Numbered from the stretch's first letter, positions 26,046 to 35,592 are shown. The stretch is 64,000 bases of DNA from Chitinophagaceae bacterium (GCA_016703625.1 JADJBP010000010.1:62001-126000); one strand, 5' to 3'. The notes: generated from the sequence alone by a model not told the origin. Program-made: numbers and translations.

Positions 26046-27425
26046 TTACAGTTTCTCAAATTTAGCCTGGAAGAACCTTAAATACTTTGGTTCATAGATC
26101 ATCTTCATTCCTTTAATGCTATTCCTGCGGTCATACACACGTGCTGCAGATTCTGCGATCACATCCATATGTGCCTGTGTATATACCCGGCGCGGAATGG
26201 TAAACCGCACGAGTTCCAGTTTGGGAAAATAATTTTCACCATTGGCTTTTCTTCCGGCCGACACAACACCTCTTTCCATGGTTCTCACACCTGCATCCAG
26301 GTATATTTCTGCTGCCAGTGTTTGTGCAGGGAACTGATCCTGCCGGATATGCGGCAAAAACTTTTTTGCATCAACAAAAATACCATGACCGCCAATGGGT
26401 TTAACGATCGGTACACCATACTCCATCATTTTCTCTCCCAAATAAATTACCTGTCCAACCCTTGCCCTGATATGGTCATCATTGATGCTTTCGCCGATAC
26501 CGATGGCCATGGCTTCCATATCCCTTCCGGCAAGCCCGCCGTAAGTATGCAGTCCTTCATACACCACCACCATATTCCTGGCTTCTTCAAAAACATCCCA
26601 GTCATTTACGGCCAGGAAGCCGCCAATGTTTACCAGGGCATCTTTTTTGGCACTCATGGTTGCGCCATCGGTGTAACTGTTTATTTCTTTTACAATTTCC
26701 CTGATCGTTTTTTGTTGGTATCCTTTTTCACGTTGCTGAATAAAATAAGCATTCTCTGCCACCCTGGTCATATCATGGATCACACGGATCTTATGTTTTT
26801 TGGTGAGCGCCCGCAGCTCTTTTAAATTTTTCATACTAATGGGCTGGCCGCCTGCCATATTCACACTGGTGGCCATGCTTACGTAAGGAATTTTTTCTGC
26901 GCCGTGTTTTTTGATCAGCTTTTCCAGTTTTACGAGGTCAACATTACCTTTAAAGGGAAATTCATTTTCCGGGTCATGGGCTTCATCAATGATAATGTCT
27001 TCAAATTTTCCACTGGCCAATTCCTGGTGCAGGCGGGTAGTGGTGAAATACATATTGCCCGGAATAATGTCGCCTTTCTTAATCAGTATTTTTGATAAAA
27101 TATTTTCGGCTCCCCGTCCCTGGTGTGTGGGAATAAGATATTTGTAACCATACACATCCTGCACCACTTTTTCGAGGTGATAAAAATTGCGGCTGCCTGC
27201 ATAGGCTTCATCGCCCATCATCATACCTGACCACTGGCGGTCGCTCATGGCAGAGGTTCCGCTGTCTGTCAGCAGGTCAATGTACACGTCTTCCGACTTC
27301 AATAAAAAAGTATTGTAGCCTGCTTCCTTCATGGCTTTTTTTCGTTGCGCTGGCGTTGTCATTTTCAGTAACTCCACCATTTTAATTTTATATGGCTCGG
27401 CCCAGCTGTGTTTACTATTTTTCAT
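26046..27425 (-). CDS. tpl: Tyrosine phenol-lyase (beta-tyrosinase)
   Basis: 459 residues, PLP-dependent beta-eliminating lyase. SAKKD provides the PLP lysine (Lys261). Residues known to set tyrosine specificity in Citrobacter TPL (Tyr71, Thr124, Arg381, Phe448) are all present at an offset of four: Tyr75 (DEAYAGS), Thr128 (MYFTTTR), Arg385 (RTMERG) and Phe452. Tryptophanases have Ile or Val at the Arg position, as the neighbouring paralogue does. The predicted reaction is tyrosine to phenol, pyruvate and ammonia. It is intact, unlike its neighbour. The final name rests on motif comparison only. Confidence 0.85.
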   Translation of the reverse strand: MKNSKHSWAEPYKIKMVELLKMTTPAQRKKAMKEAGYNTFLLKSEDVYIDLLTDSGTSAMSDRQWSGMMMGDEAYAGSRNFYHLEKVVQDVYGYKYLIPTHQGRGAENILSKILIKKGDIIPGNMYFTTTRLHQELASGKFEDIIIDEAHDPENEFPFKGNVDLVKLEKLIKKHGAEKIPYVSMATSVNMAGGQPISMKNLKELRALTKKHKIRVIHDMTRVAENAYFIQQREKGYQQKTIREIVKEINSYTDGATMSAKKDALVNIGGFLAVNDWDVFEEARNMVVVYEGLHTYGGLAGRDMEAMAIGIGESINDDHIRARVGQVIYLGEKMMEYGVPIVKPIGGHGIFVDAKKFLPHIRQDQFPAQTLAAEIYLDAGVRTMERGVVSAGRKANGENYFPKLELVRFTIPRRVYTQAHMDVIAESAARVYDRRNSIKGMKMIYEPKYLRFFQAKFEKL

Positions 27426-27463
27426 TGTGTATTATTAATTAGTAGTATTATGAAATGCCCCAT

Positions 27464-27509
27464 CCTTGAATTGCCCCGGCCTTGAATTGCCCCGGCCTTC
27501 AGGTCGGGG
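27464..27509. repeat. Tandem 16-mer and G/C hairpin between the two lyase genes
   Basis: CCTTGAATTGCCCCGG occurs twice in tandem. The second copy runs into the hairpin CCCCGGCCT-TC-AGGTCGGGG (27490-27509) that includes the stop codon of the upstream tryptophanase gene. It could act as a weak terminator or processing site. Confidence 0.5.
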
Positions 27510-28932
27510 TAACAAAATGTATTTTTTTTAATGGGGCTTTAGCCCCTTCTGTTTCATCAAAAGGTTTCAGTTTTGCAGTAAAATGACGCAGTGTTGGTGC
27601 TTCTTCAATAATTGTTAATCCTTTTATTGCATCCCGGTTATTAAAAACCTCAATGATCACTTCAGCCACATAATCAATATGGCTTTGCGTATATACTCTC
27701 CTGGGAATCGCCAGGCGAACCAGTTCCAATGCTGCAGGTACCAGTTTTTCCATCCCCTTGGGCAGTATATTTCCCAAACATCAGCGACCCGATCTCCACA
27801 CTGCGGATACCACCATGTACATATAAAGATCCAACCAAGGCCTGGCCGGGATATTGGTCAACAGGTAAGTGTGATAAAAATTCATCGGCCACCAGGTACA
27901 CGGCATGTCCGCCTGCGGGCTGCATCACCGGAACATTGGCAGCAATTAATTTATTGGTGAGGTATTCAATACTGCGGATGCGGTATTGCAGGTAATGTTC
28001 GTCCATCACTTCATTCAATCCAATGGCAATGGCTTCCAGGTCCCTGCCGGCAAGCCCTCCATAGGTTGGAAAGCCTTCTGTCATGATCAACAGGTTGCGG
28101 CATTGCTGTGCCAGCGCTTCATGGTGCATGGCTAAAAAACCACCGATATTGGCAAAGGCATCTTTCTTGGCGCTCATGGTACAGCCATCGGCATAGGAAA
28201 AAGTTCTTTTACAATTTCCGGTATGGGTTTACCGGCATATCCTGCTTCACGCAGTTTTATAAAATAAGCATTCTCAGCAAAGCGGCATGCGTCAATGAAC
28301 AACGGGATATTATTTGCTGCACATACTTTTTTAATATCTTTGATATTCTGCATGCTCACTGGCTGCCCGCCGCCTGAATTATTGGTAACGGTAAGGATGC
28401 AAAGCGGGATATTGGCTGAACCTTTTTCTGCTATGAACTTTTTCAATGCATCCACATCCATATTTCCTTTGAATGGCGCTGGTACTGTTGGATGTTTTCC
28501 TGCTTCACAGACCAGGTCAATGCCTTCGGCTCCTGAAAATTCGATATTGGCGCGGGTAGTATCAAATAATGTATTGCTCACAAAATATTTGCCTTTGCCG
28601 CCAAGCACGCTGAACAGGATCTTTTCTGCAGCCCTTCCCTGGTGCGTTGGGATCACCAGCGGCATTCCGGTGATATCCTGGATGGTTTTTTCAAAACGAA
28701 AAAAACTGGGACTGCCGGCATAGGATTCGTCGCCCTGCATGATGCCGGCCCACTGGTTGCTGCTCATGGCGCTGGTACCGCTGTCGGTGAGCAGGTCGAT
28801 AAGTACATCTGTGGAATGGATGAGAAAGGGATTATAAAATGCTTTTTCTAAAATTATTTTTCTTTCCGCAGCGGTGTTGAAATAAATGGGTTCAACAGAT
28901 TTGATCCGGAACGGTTCTATAATGGTTTGCAT
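27499..28932 (-). CDS. tnaA: Tryptophanase, two frameshifts
   Basis: From ATG 28932 the frame encodes the PLP-lyase core TDSGTSAMSSNQWAGIMQGD and IPTHQGRAAEKI. A missing T near 28197 leads into TMSAKKDAFANIGGF (PLP Lys). An extra G near 27768 leads into GNILPKGMEKLVPAALELVR and the C-terminus. The substrate-specificity region reads IRSVEIGSLMFG, with Ile where tyrosine phenol-lyase has Arg, as in TnaA (IRAVEIG). It is therefore predicted to cleave tryptophan to indole, pyruvate and ammonia. Both breaks are in homopolymers. A palindrome and -7 box lie upstream. Confidence 0.8.
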
Positions 28933-29040
28933 ACAAAATGTATTAAAAATTGAGTAATAAAGCGGAGGCCTGATTGCAGGCAGGGGAGATGAATGATCAG
29001 GAAGGACGGCTGATGATATTTTTCCAGATTTGCATACTGG

Positions 29041-29048
29041 CAAAATTA
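29041..29048 (-). promoter_or_regulatory. -7 promoter box for tryptophanase
   Basis: CAAAATTA on the plus strand is TAATTTTG on the minus strand, an exact TAnnTTTG match, 109 bases before the start at 28932 and 36 bases from the palindrome at 29070-29087. Confidence 0.45.
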
Positions 29049-29069
29049 TGATTAAACAGGTCAAAAGAC

Positions 29070-29087
29070 CTATGACTTTAGTCATAG
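29070..29087. promoter_or_regulatory. Palindrome CTATGAC-N4-GTCATAG upstream of tryptophanase
   Basis: Seven-base perfect arms around TTTA. The core TGAC-N4-GTCA is a variant of the TGAT-N4-ATCA sites found elsewhere in the window, and its distance to the -7 box (36) is almost the same as theirs (35). It is probably a Crp/Fnr-family operator. Confidence 0.5.
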
Positions 29088-29114
29088 ATCTGAAGAAAAT
29101 AAAAGCATTGGTTT

Positions 29115-29577
29115 TTAAACAGCGATGCTTTCTGGTACGGGCCTGTTATTGTAGATCTCTTCACCGTTATAATGAATTTCCCAGGTTACCGGTATCGCTT
29201 TTTTCAGCAGGCTGCTTACGCCACAATATTTTTCCTGTGAATCCATGACGGCTTTAAATGCTGCTTCTTTTTTACTTTGATCACCCTTAAAGGAATACAG
29301 GACATGCATCGCAATATATTGAATGGGTGCCTGTTTGCTGAGTTCCCCGGTTACCTTCATACTCAGGTCATCCACATCGTTACCTGCCTTGCGGAGCAGG
29401 GCAATGATATCCATACCGGTACAGCCTGAAAGGGCAGCCATTACAAGGTTTTGGTATGGGCGCCTGGTCTTCACCACCTGATCTTTCAGGCGCATCCATA
29501 ATAACGCTGTGCCCGTTTATAAGTGCGTTGAACTGCATCTTGCCCATCCATTGTGTTTCTATTTCATGATATGCCAT
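29115..29577 (-). CDS. OsmC-family protein, frameshifted
   Basis: The N-terminal frame from ATG 29577 (ETQWMGKMQFNALINGHSVI, GGEDQAPIPK) changes frame in an A run near 29457 and continues as NLVMAALSGCTGMDIIALLR with the second peroxidatic Cys region MDSQEKYCGVSSLLKKA. OsmC proteins reduce organic hydroperoxides or act on other small electrophiles. The restored length of about 153 residues is normal. A perfect -7 box (TACTTTTG, minus strand 29615-29608) lies upstream. Confidence 0.75.
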
Positions 29578-29666
29578 TGGTACAAATTTAATTGGTTATT
29601 TATAAGGCAAAAGTAGCCGGAATGGAACGGTTGTATTGTAACTTAAATCACAAAACATTGATGTAA

Positions 29667-30947
29667 TTAGATGATTCTAATCAGGTTTATTGTTGTTTGG
29701 GAAATTTTTTCCGGCAGGAAAAGCCATTTTATTTTTACCATATTTCCTTTTGCAAAGACCATAAGCAATGCACCTGCAAATAAAAGGATGGCAGCACCCA
29801 AGAGCAGTTCATTGATGAAGGGGATAGCAGTATAGGTTATGGCGGCAACACCCTGTATCATCAACAACATTTCATTGAATATAACGGCACCGGAAAAAAC
29901 AAATGCACCTGCCATGGCCGTTTTATTACCTATAAAATACTTTTGGGCAAACATATACCCCAGCAAGAACAAGGTGATAACGCCCAGTAAAACCAAATGT
30001 AGGTAACCGATCACAATGGGCCTGAAACCAAATGCGAGGTCGCTTAATCCGGGGAAAGTGGATCCCAGCTGCAATAAGAATTTTAGTCAATTGCAATTCC
30101 TGCAAAGCCCAGGATGTATTTTGCGATCACAGAAAAATTATTTTTTAAGGGCTGCCAATTTATTTTTAACAGGTTTACCAACCATATCCAGCCGGCAAGC
30201 TGTGCAACAGCGGCTATGATCACCAGTATGTAAACCCATATCGGTAGCGGCATCCATAAGGTGGATAAAAAATATGCCGGAACAGCTGCAAACGCGAATA
30301 GTTTGAATATTTTTTTAAATGCATCTGCTGCTTTAACAAACAGGCTGATGTATGCTGTAAATAAACCCATGCAGGCAAAAAAGAACCAGCCGTTGTACTG
30401 AAAGTGCAGGTAAAAATATTCGGCAGCCAGGTACCATTTTTCATGAATGACTTTTGAATACATCATCATGGTTAATGCAAAAACGCCCAGGGATGAAAAT
30501 GCATTAAAAAATACCGCAGCTTTAAACCACAGATGCGTTGTTTGTTTAAAAGCCTGTTTATTCAGATCTTTCCAGTAGTAAACGGCAAACGCATAACTCT
30601 ACAAGTACAGAAGCTGAAGAAAAGATAATGGAGTATAATCCGTATCCTTCAATGGGGAATGCAACCAGCATGCCATAGGCAGTAAACAGGTTGGCGTACA
30701 ACAGCCAGCGGTATCTTTTATAAATCGTTTCTCCTTTACTGTTTGCCAGGTAAACCACCATCAGTGTCATGATGGCCTGGGTGATCCAGCCGGAAAATGC
30801 AAAATGAGAATGCCCGTGTAGCAGGTGTTTTTGATCTATAAAGGGAAGCGGGTACAGGATCTTATAGCGCAGCACAACACCAATGGTTGCCACGATCAGT
30901 AAATTCAGCAGCGTGATCTTTAACCATCGGTATATTGGAAATGACAT
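29667..30947 (-). CDS. Haem-copper-superfamily-like membrane protein, frameshifted twice
   Basis: From ATG 30947 the protein opens with one transmembrane helix and the motif LLHGHSHFAFSGWITQAIMT, which resembles His-rich helices of haem-copper proteins. Breaks near 30603 and 30090 separate it into three frames: SYAFAVYYWKDLNK to ILGFAGIAI in the middle, then LKFLLQLGSTFPGLSDLAF to the end. The restored product is about 425 residues with about 12 helices. No oxidase ligand set is complete. The promoter carries a Fnr-like site at 30994-31005. Perhaps an NO- or haem-handling membrane protein; function unknown. Confidence 0.65.
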
Positions 30948-30990
30948 AATTTCTGTTTAGAGCAAAGTAACTGATGAACGGAAATCAATA

Positions 30991-31008
30991 ATATGATTTG
31001 AATCATAT
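30991..31008. promoter_or_regulatory. Fnr/Dnr-like site upstream of the 29667-30947 gene
   Basis: ATATGATT-TG-AATCATAT with perfect 8-base arms. The core TGATTTGAATCA (30994-31005) lies 35 bases from a near-consensus -7 box on the minus strand (TTACTTTG, 30970-30963). The gene start at 30947 follows closely. Confidence 0.6.
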
Positions 31009-31089
31009 GATAATTTACAATTTAATAATCTCTTTAAAGTTATGGGGTTCTTAGATCCCGCTCTTTTGTAGAGGGGGTTGGGGGTGCGG

Positions 31090-31680
31090 TCAACAATATA
31101 CTTTGCCTTTGCTGATCTGTAACTCACCTTTCAGCTGCATGTTTTTCATGGTGCGTATAACTGTTTCCACCCGAAGCCCGGTCATATCAGCGATCTGCTG
31201 CCGGGTGAGTTTAAGCCTGTTGCTTTTGGTGCAGATATTTTTCTGGGTTTGTTTAAAATACTGAGCAATGTTGAAATGCTGTTCTCCGGGTTATGATTGC
31301 CAGTTCTTTCAGGATGAGGAATTTAAACCGCAGCCTTTGGGCAAGCAAACGGGTAAACTTAAAATGCAGTTCAGGGTTTTCTTTCAGTAATTGATGAAAA
31401 GATGAACAATGCAGCCGTATGATCACCGAGTCTTTATCTGCAATGGCACTGGCCGCAAAAAGGTTCATCATCAAATAATGGGAATTCGCCAAAACATTCA
31501 CCAGGTTCAATAATTGTTTGTATGAATTCCCTGCCTTCATTATTATATTTACCCACCTTACCTTCACCTGAAACCAGTTGATAATAAAATGAGGATTGTG
31601 CACCTTCCCGGAAGATCATTTCGCCGGCCTGACCTTTTTGTAGGCAGCCCCCATGCAAGCAACGTGTCAATATCAATCAT
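31090..31680 (-). CDS. Crp/Fnr-family regulator, several frameshifts
   Basis: From ATG 31680 the pieces read MIDIDTLLAWG, GEMIFREGAQSSFYYQLVSG, FAASAIADKDSVIIRLHC, LLAQRLRFKFLILKELA and, in a third frame, LTRQQIADMTGLRVETVIRT. Breaks are near 31650 (G run), 31455 (T run) and 31290. The recognition helix RVETVIR keeps the Val-Glu and Arg positions of Fnr (VETISR), so TGAT-type half-sites are expected. No N-terminal Fe-S Cys cluster is visible, which is more like Dnr. It is adjacent to a perfect TGAT-N4-ATCA palindrome and to nosZ. Confidence 0.75.
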
Positions 31681-31753
31681 CATAAAAGAATGTTTTTCTC
31701 AATGTGCAAATGTATCCTTATATAAGGCCGGGGATGATTAGTTACATGATTTA

Positions 31754-31771
31754 ATATGATTTAAATCATAT
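31754..31771. promoter_or_regulatory. 18-bp perfect palindrome ATATGATTTAAATCATAT between crp/fnr and the nos cluster
   Basis: Fully self-complementary, with core TGATTTAAATCA. It lies 74 bases upstream of the Crp/Fnr start and 167 bases upstream of the cytochrome c/nosZ start. It may serve autoregulation, nos activation, or both. No clear -7 box occurs at the 35-base offset seen for the other sites. Confidence 0.6.
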
Positions 31772-31937
31772 GTCATTCTACATCGAAGCTTTTACCGAAA
31801 GCCATTCAGCAAGGTTTTTACAGGATCCTGAGGGTCAGTGCAAATTACTCTTTAACAGGATATGACTCAACGCATAAAATTTACCCCGATATGCATGTAA
31901 TCTTGTATCTCTAAATTTAAAACAAAAAAATAACAAC

Positions 31938-32477
31938 ATGAAAAAATTGGCAATTCTTCTTTTTTTAGGTGCATTTGTTGCAGCCTGTGGTGGCGGTAGT
32001 ACTGAAGGTGGCGGTAGTACTGAAACCGGCACAACTGAATCATCGTCAACAGAAAATGAAAAAACTGAATCTGGTAATCCATCTTATGATCCCAAAAGGG
32101 GAGAAGGTAAATTCACCAAAGTAGATGTGGGTGAAACACTCGATGTTGCCCTGGCAGCCAATGGTGAAAAGGTATATGGCGTAAAATGCAGCAGTTGTCA
32201 TAAGCTCACCAGCGAAAAACTGGTTGGCCCGGGCTGGTTAGGTGTTACCGAGAGGCATACAGCAGAATGGATCATGAATTTTGCTACCAACACAGATGCC
32301 ATGCTGGATAAGGACCCCAAGGCCCAGGCCCAGCTGGAAATATGTTTGGTACGTATGCCCAACCAGAATATCAGCGATGAAGATGCAAGAACTGTTTATG
32401 AGTTTATGCGTAAAAATGACGGGTTAAATAAATTTAACCTGTTCATATATAAAAAAAACCAAAATGAAAAATTATAA
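31938..32477 (+). CDS. Lipoprotein cytochrome c of the nos cluster
   Basis: 179 residues. Lipobox FVAAC (Cys17) is followed by a Gly/Ser/Thr linker encoded by a short direct repeat (GGTAGTACTGAA). The cytochrome domain has CSSCH (Cys84, Cys87, His88) and a Met in LVRMPNQN as likely sixth ligand. Its place directly before nosZ, overlapping it by 14 bases, suggests it delivers electrons to N2O reductase. The last 15 residues (FNLFIYKKNQNEKL) look like read-through past the natural end. Confidence 0.85.
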   Translation: MKKLAILLFLGAFVAACGGGSTEGGGSTETGTTESSSTENEKTESGNPSYDPKRGEGKFTKVDVGETLDVALAANGEKVYGVKCSSCHKLTSEKLVGPGWLGVTERHTAEWIMNFATNTDAMLDKDPKAQAQLEICLVRMPNQNISDEDARTVYEFMRKNDGLNKFNLFIYKKNQNEKL

Positions 32478-34458
32478 ACTGTTTACTGCAACTGTTTTTG
32501 CATTCAGTCTGCTGCTGGGCTTCACCGCCTGCAAACCAAAAAATGCAGGTTCTGCCGTTAGTTCGGATGCAGCTTCCAAAGTGTACGTGGCACCCGGAAA
32601 ATATGATGAGTTTTACAATTTTGTTTCTGGAGGGTTCAGTGGCCAGCTGAGTGCCTATGGTTTACCATCGGGCCGTTTGCTGCGTGTGATCCCTGTATTT
32701 TCTGTTGACCCTGAAAAAGGCTGGGGTTTCAGCGAAGAAACAAAACCAATGCTGAATACCTCGCATGGTTTTGTTCCCTGGGATGACCTGCACCACGTAC
32801 AGATGTCGAAAACCAACGGCGAGTACGACGGTAAATGGGTATTTGGCAATGCCAACAATACACCCCGTGTTGCCCGTATTGACCTGAAAACCTTCCGCAC
32901 TGCCGAGATCATTGAATTGCCCAACAGTGGCGGTAATCACTCTTCGCCTTTCATCACAGAAAATACGGAATATATTGTAGCGGGTACCCGTTTCAGTATA
33001 CCGCCGGATGATAAGAATGGTGATGTGCCCATCAATACCTATAAACAGAATTTTAAAGGTACCATCAGTTTTATCAGTGTATCCAAAGCAGATGGCAGCA
33101 TGGATATCTCTTTTCAACTGCAGTGCCCCGGTGTTAATTTCGACCTGAGCCGTGCCGGTAAAGGTGTATCCCATGGCTGGTTCTTCTTCTCCACATACAA
33201 TACAGAGCAGGCCAATACCTTACTGGAAGTAAATGCTTCGCAAAAGGATAAGGATTTTATCATGGCTGTTAACTGGAAAAAAGCTGAGGAATATATCAAA
33301 GCGGGTAAAGGCAGAAAACAATCTGTAAAATATGCCCACAACAAGTACAGTGATGTTACGCATTCAGCCACATCAGTCATTAAAACAGAAGTTACCGTGC
33401 TGGATGTTAAGGATTTTAAGGACCTCTGTTATTTTTTCCCTTGCCCCAAATCGCCCCATGGCTGTGATGTGAGCCCAACCGGCGAATACATTGTAGGCAG
33501 CGGTAAGCTGGCAGCATTAATTCCTGTATTCAGTTTTGATAAATTACAAAAGGCTATTGCTGCGAAGGATTATATCGGTGAATTTGACGGTATTCCGATC
33601 CTGAAATATGAATCTGTTCTTTATGGCGAAGTAAAGAAACCCGGACTTGGCCCATTGCATACCGAATTTGACAACAAAGGTTTCGCTTATACGTCTATGT
33701 TTGTTTCATCAGAAGTGGTAAAATGGAATATCAAGGACCTGAAAGTGGTTGACCGCGTACCTACTTATTATTCTGTTGGCCATTTAACCGTTGCCGGCGG
33801 CGATACCAAAGCACCTTATGGTAAATACATGGTTGCCTATAATAAAATAACCAAGGACCGTTTTTTACCAACCGGACCTGAACTTTCGCAAAGTGCCCAG
33901 TTATATGATATCAGTGGAGATAAGATGCAGTTGTTGCTGGATTTCCCCACCATTGGTGAACCGCACTATGCACAGATCATCCCTGCCGACCTGGTAAAAG
34001 CCAATTCGATCAAGTTCTTTAAAATGGAAGAAAACAAAAATCCTTATTTTTCAAATGGCGAAGCAGCTACCAAAGTGGTGCGTGAAGGAAACAAAGTGCA
34101 CGTGTATATGACGGCCATCCGTTCTCACCTGACCCCTGATAATATTGAGGGCATCCGTATCGGAGATGAAGTGTATTTCCATGTAACCAACCTGGAACAG
34201 GATTGGGATGTGCCACATGGTTTTGCCATTAAAGGCGCTGATAACGGCGAATTGCTGGTCATGCCCGGCGAAACACAAACTTTAAAATGGGTACCCAACA
34301 GGGTAGGTATGTTCCCTATGTATTGTACCGACTTCTGCAGTGCTTTGCACCAGGAAATGTCGGGTTACGTGCGGGTTTCACCTGCAGGCAGCAATACTCC
34401 ATTGCTGTTCAGTACCGGTAAGAATTACCCTGTATCTGATACTGCACAAAAGAAATGA
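32464..34458 (+). CDS. nosZ: Nitrous oxide reductase, clade II (Sec-dependent, lipoprotein-type)
   Basis: 664 residues. A Sec signal peptide with lipobox FTAC (Cys23) replaces the twin-arginine signal of clade I. The beta-propeller carries His residues for CuZ, including His110-His111 in WDDLHHVQMS and those in GGNHSS, PHGCDV, GHLTVAGG and EPHYAQ. The C-terminal cupredoxin has the CuA set Cys621, Cys625, His629, Met632 in CTDFCSALHQEM. It reduces N2O to N2 in the periplasm. It is intact, in contrast to many neighbours. No nitrite reductase is visible nearby, so the organism may be a partial denitrifier or N2O scavenger. Confidence 0.97.
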   Translation: MKNYKLFTATVFAFSLLLGFTACKPKNAGSAVSSDAASKVYVAPGKYDEFYNFVSGGFSGQLSAYGLPSGRLLRVIPVFSVDPEKGWGFSEETKPMLNTSHGFVPWDDLHHVQMSKTNGEYDGKWVFGNANNTPRVARIDLKTFRTAEIIELPNSGGNHSSPFITENTEYIVAGTRFSIPPDDKNGDVPINTYKQNFKGTISFISVSKADGSMDISFQLQCPGVNFDLSRAGKGVSHGWFFFSTYNTEQANTLLEVNASQKDKDFIMAVNWKKAEEYIKAGKGRKQSVKYAHNKYSDVTHSATSVIKTEVTVLDVKDFKDLCYFFPCPKSPHGCDVSPTGEYIVGSGKLAALIPVFSFDKLQKAIAAKDYIGEFDGIPILKYESVLYGEVKKPGLGPLHTEFDNKGFAYTSMFVSSEVVKWNIKDLKVVDRVPTYYSVGHLTVAGGDTKAPYGKYMVAYNKITKDRFLPTGPELSQSAQLYDISGDKMQLLLDFPTIGEPHYAQIIPADLVKANSIKFFKMEENKNPYFSNGEAATKVVREGNKVHVYMTAIRSHLTPDNIEGIRIGDEVYFHVTNLEQDWDVPHGFAIKGADNGELLVMPGETQTLKWVPNRVGMFPMYCTDFCSALHQEMSGYVRVSPAGSNTPLLFSTGKNYPVSDTAQKK

Positions 34459-34472
34459 TTATAAATATGTTT

Positions 34473-34506
34473 GGAGCAGGCTGGTAAAAAAGCCTGCTCC
34501 TTTTTT
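34473..34506 (+). terminator. Strong terminator after nosZ
   Basis: GGAGCAGGCT (34473-34482) pairs perfectly with AGCCTGCTCC (34491-34500), followed by six T. It divides cytochrome c-nosZ from the accessory genes and would lower accessory-gene expression relative to nosZ. Confidence 0.9.
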
Positions 34507-34572
34507 ACAAACGGCCATGAAGCAAATACAAAATATATTTTCTGTTGTTATTGAATTTGAAAATAACTCATC

Positions 34573-35147
34573 ATGAAGCATGAAAAACTGAGGATCTGGA
34601 TAAGATTGTTGCTGGTCATTTGCGGGCTTGCGTTGATACCCGTATTATTTGTACCCATGTGGCGGATTGACCTGGTTGCTCCACAATACCCGGAGGGCCT
34701 GATGTTGCTCATCTATCCCGATAAACTGGCAGGTAATGTTGATATCATCAACGGGTTGAACCATTACATCGGCATGAAGACCCTGCATACGGAGGACTTT
34801 ATTGAATTTACGATATGCCCTATATAATCGGATTTTTTGCCCTGTTTTTTATAGTTACCGGCATAGTTGCCAGGAGAAAATTACTATACCTGCTGTTTAT
34901 ATTGTTCGTAGGTTTTGGTGTACTGGCCATGTACGATTTCTGGAGATGGGAATATAACTACGGCCATAACCTGGATCCGAGTGCAGCGATCATTGTACCC
35001 GGTATGGCTTACCAGCCACCATTGATCGGCTTTAAACAACTGCTCAATTTTGGCGCCTATTCCATGCCCGATATTGGAGGCTGGATCTTTGTTTCCGTGG
35101 GCGTACTGTTGCTTTTTTTGCACGATCGTTGCCTGGCGCAGCTCTAA
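34573..35147 (+). CDS. Nos-cluster membrane protein, frameshifted
   Basis: The first frame (MKHEKLRIWIRLLLVICGLA, one helix, a periplasmic loop with MWRIDLVAPQYPEG) stops at 34827. One missing base near 34815 joins it to PYIIGFFALFFIVTGIVARR and further helices. About four transmembrane segments in total. It occupies the position of nosB, a membrane gene typical of clade II nos clusters, but I cannot confirm homology. The 3' end near 35115-35147 is uncertain because a T run there may hide another indel. Confidence 0.65.
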
Positions 35148-35187
35148 AAAAAGCGTTGCGAAATTTTCAAATGCAGCCGTGGCAGTC

Positions 35188-35592
35188 ATGTTAATGGCAA
35201 CCATGGGTTCCTGTAATACCGGCCCGCAGCCGATCATAACGGGGGTGGATGCATGTTATTTTTGCAAAATGACCATCAGTGATAAGCATTTTGGTGCCGA
35301 GCTGGTGACAAAAAAAGGAAAGGTATATAAGTTTGATGATGCAAAATGTCTCGTCAATTATTTACATACAAAAGATGTTGCAACAGAAAATATCAAAAAT
35401 ATTTACCTCAGCAATTATGCCGGAACCCACCAGCTGATCGATGTTAACAATGCCTTCCTGTTAAAGGCCGACGGGTTGGGAAGCCCAATGGGCGGTAATA
35501 TTGCTGCATTTGACAATAAAGACAGTTTGAACACCATTCAAAAACGGTTTCCCGGAAACATCATCACCTGGAATGACCTGGTTAAACCTTGA
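35188..35592 (+). CDS. nosL: NosL copper chaperone lipoprotein
   Basis: The mature sequence begins at the lipobox MGSC and contains VDACYFCKMTISDKHFGAEL, the Cys-x-x-Cys-x-Met copper site of NosL that supplies Cu(I) for CuZ. AKFDD-type motif KVYKFDDAKCLVNYL follows. The ATG at 35188 is the first clear start. In-frame basic and hydrophobic residues upstream (from about 35146, KKSVAKFSNAAVAV) look like the true signal-peptide start, so the annotated 5' end is probably disturbed by an indel. The stop overlaps nosD. Confidence 0.85.
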   Translation: MLMATMGSCNTGPQPIITGVDACYFCKMTISDKHFGAELVTKKGKVYKFDDAKCLVNYLHTKDVATENIKNIYLSNYAGTHQLIDVNNAFLLKADGLGSPMGGNIAAFDNKDSLNTIQKRFPGNIITWNDLVKP

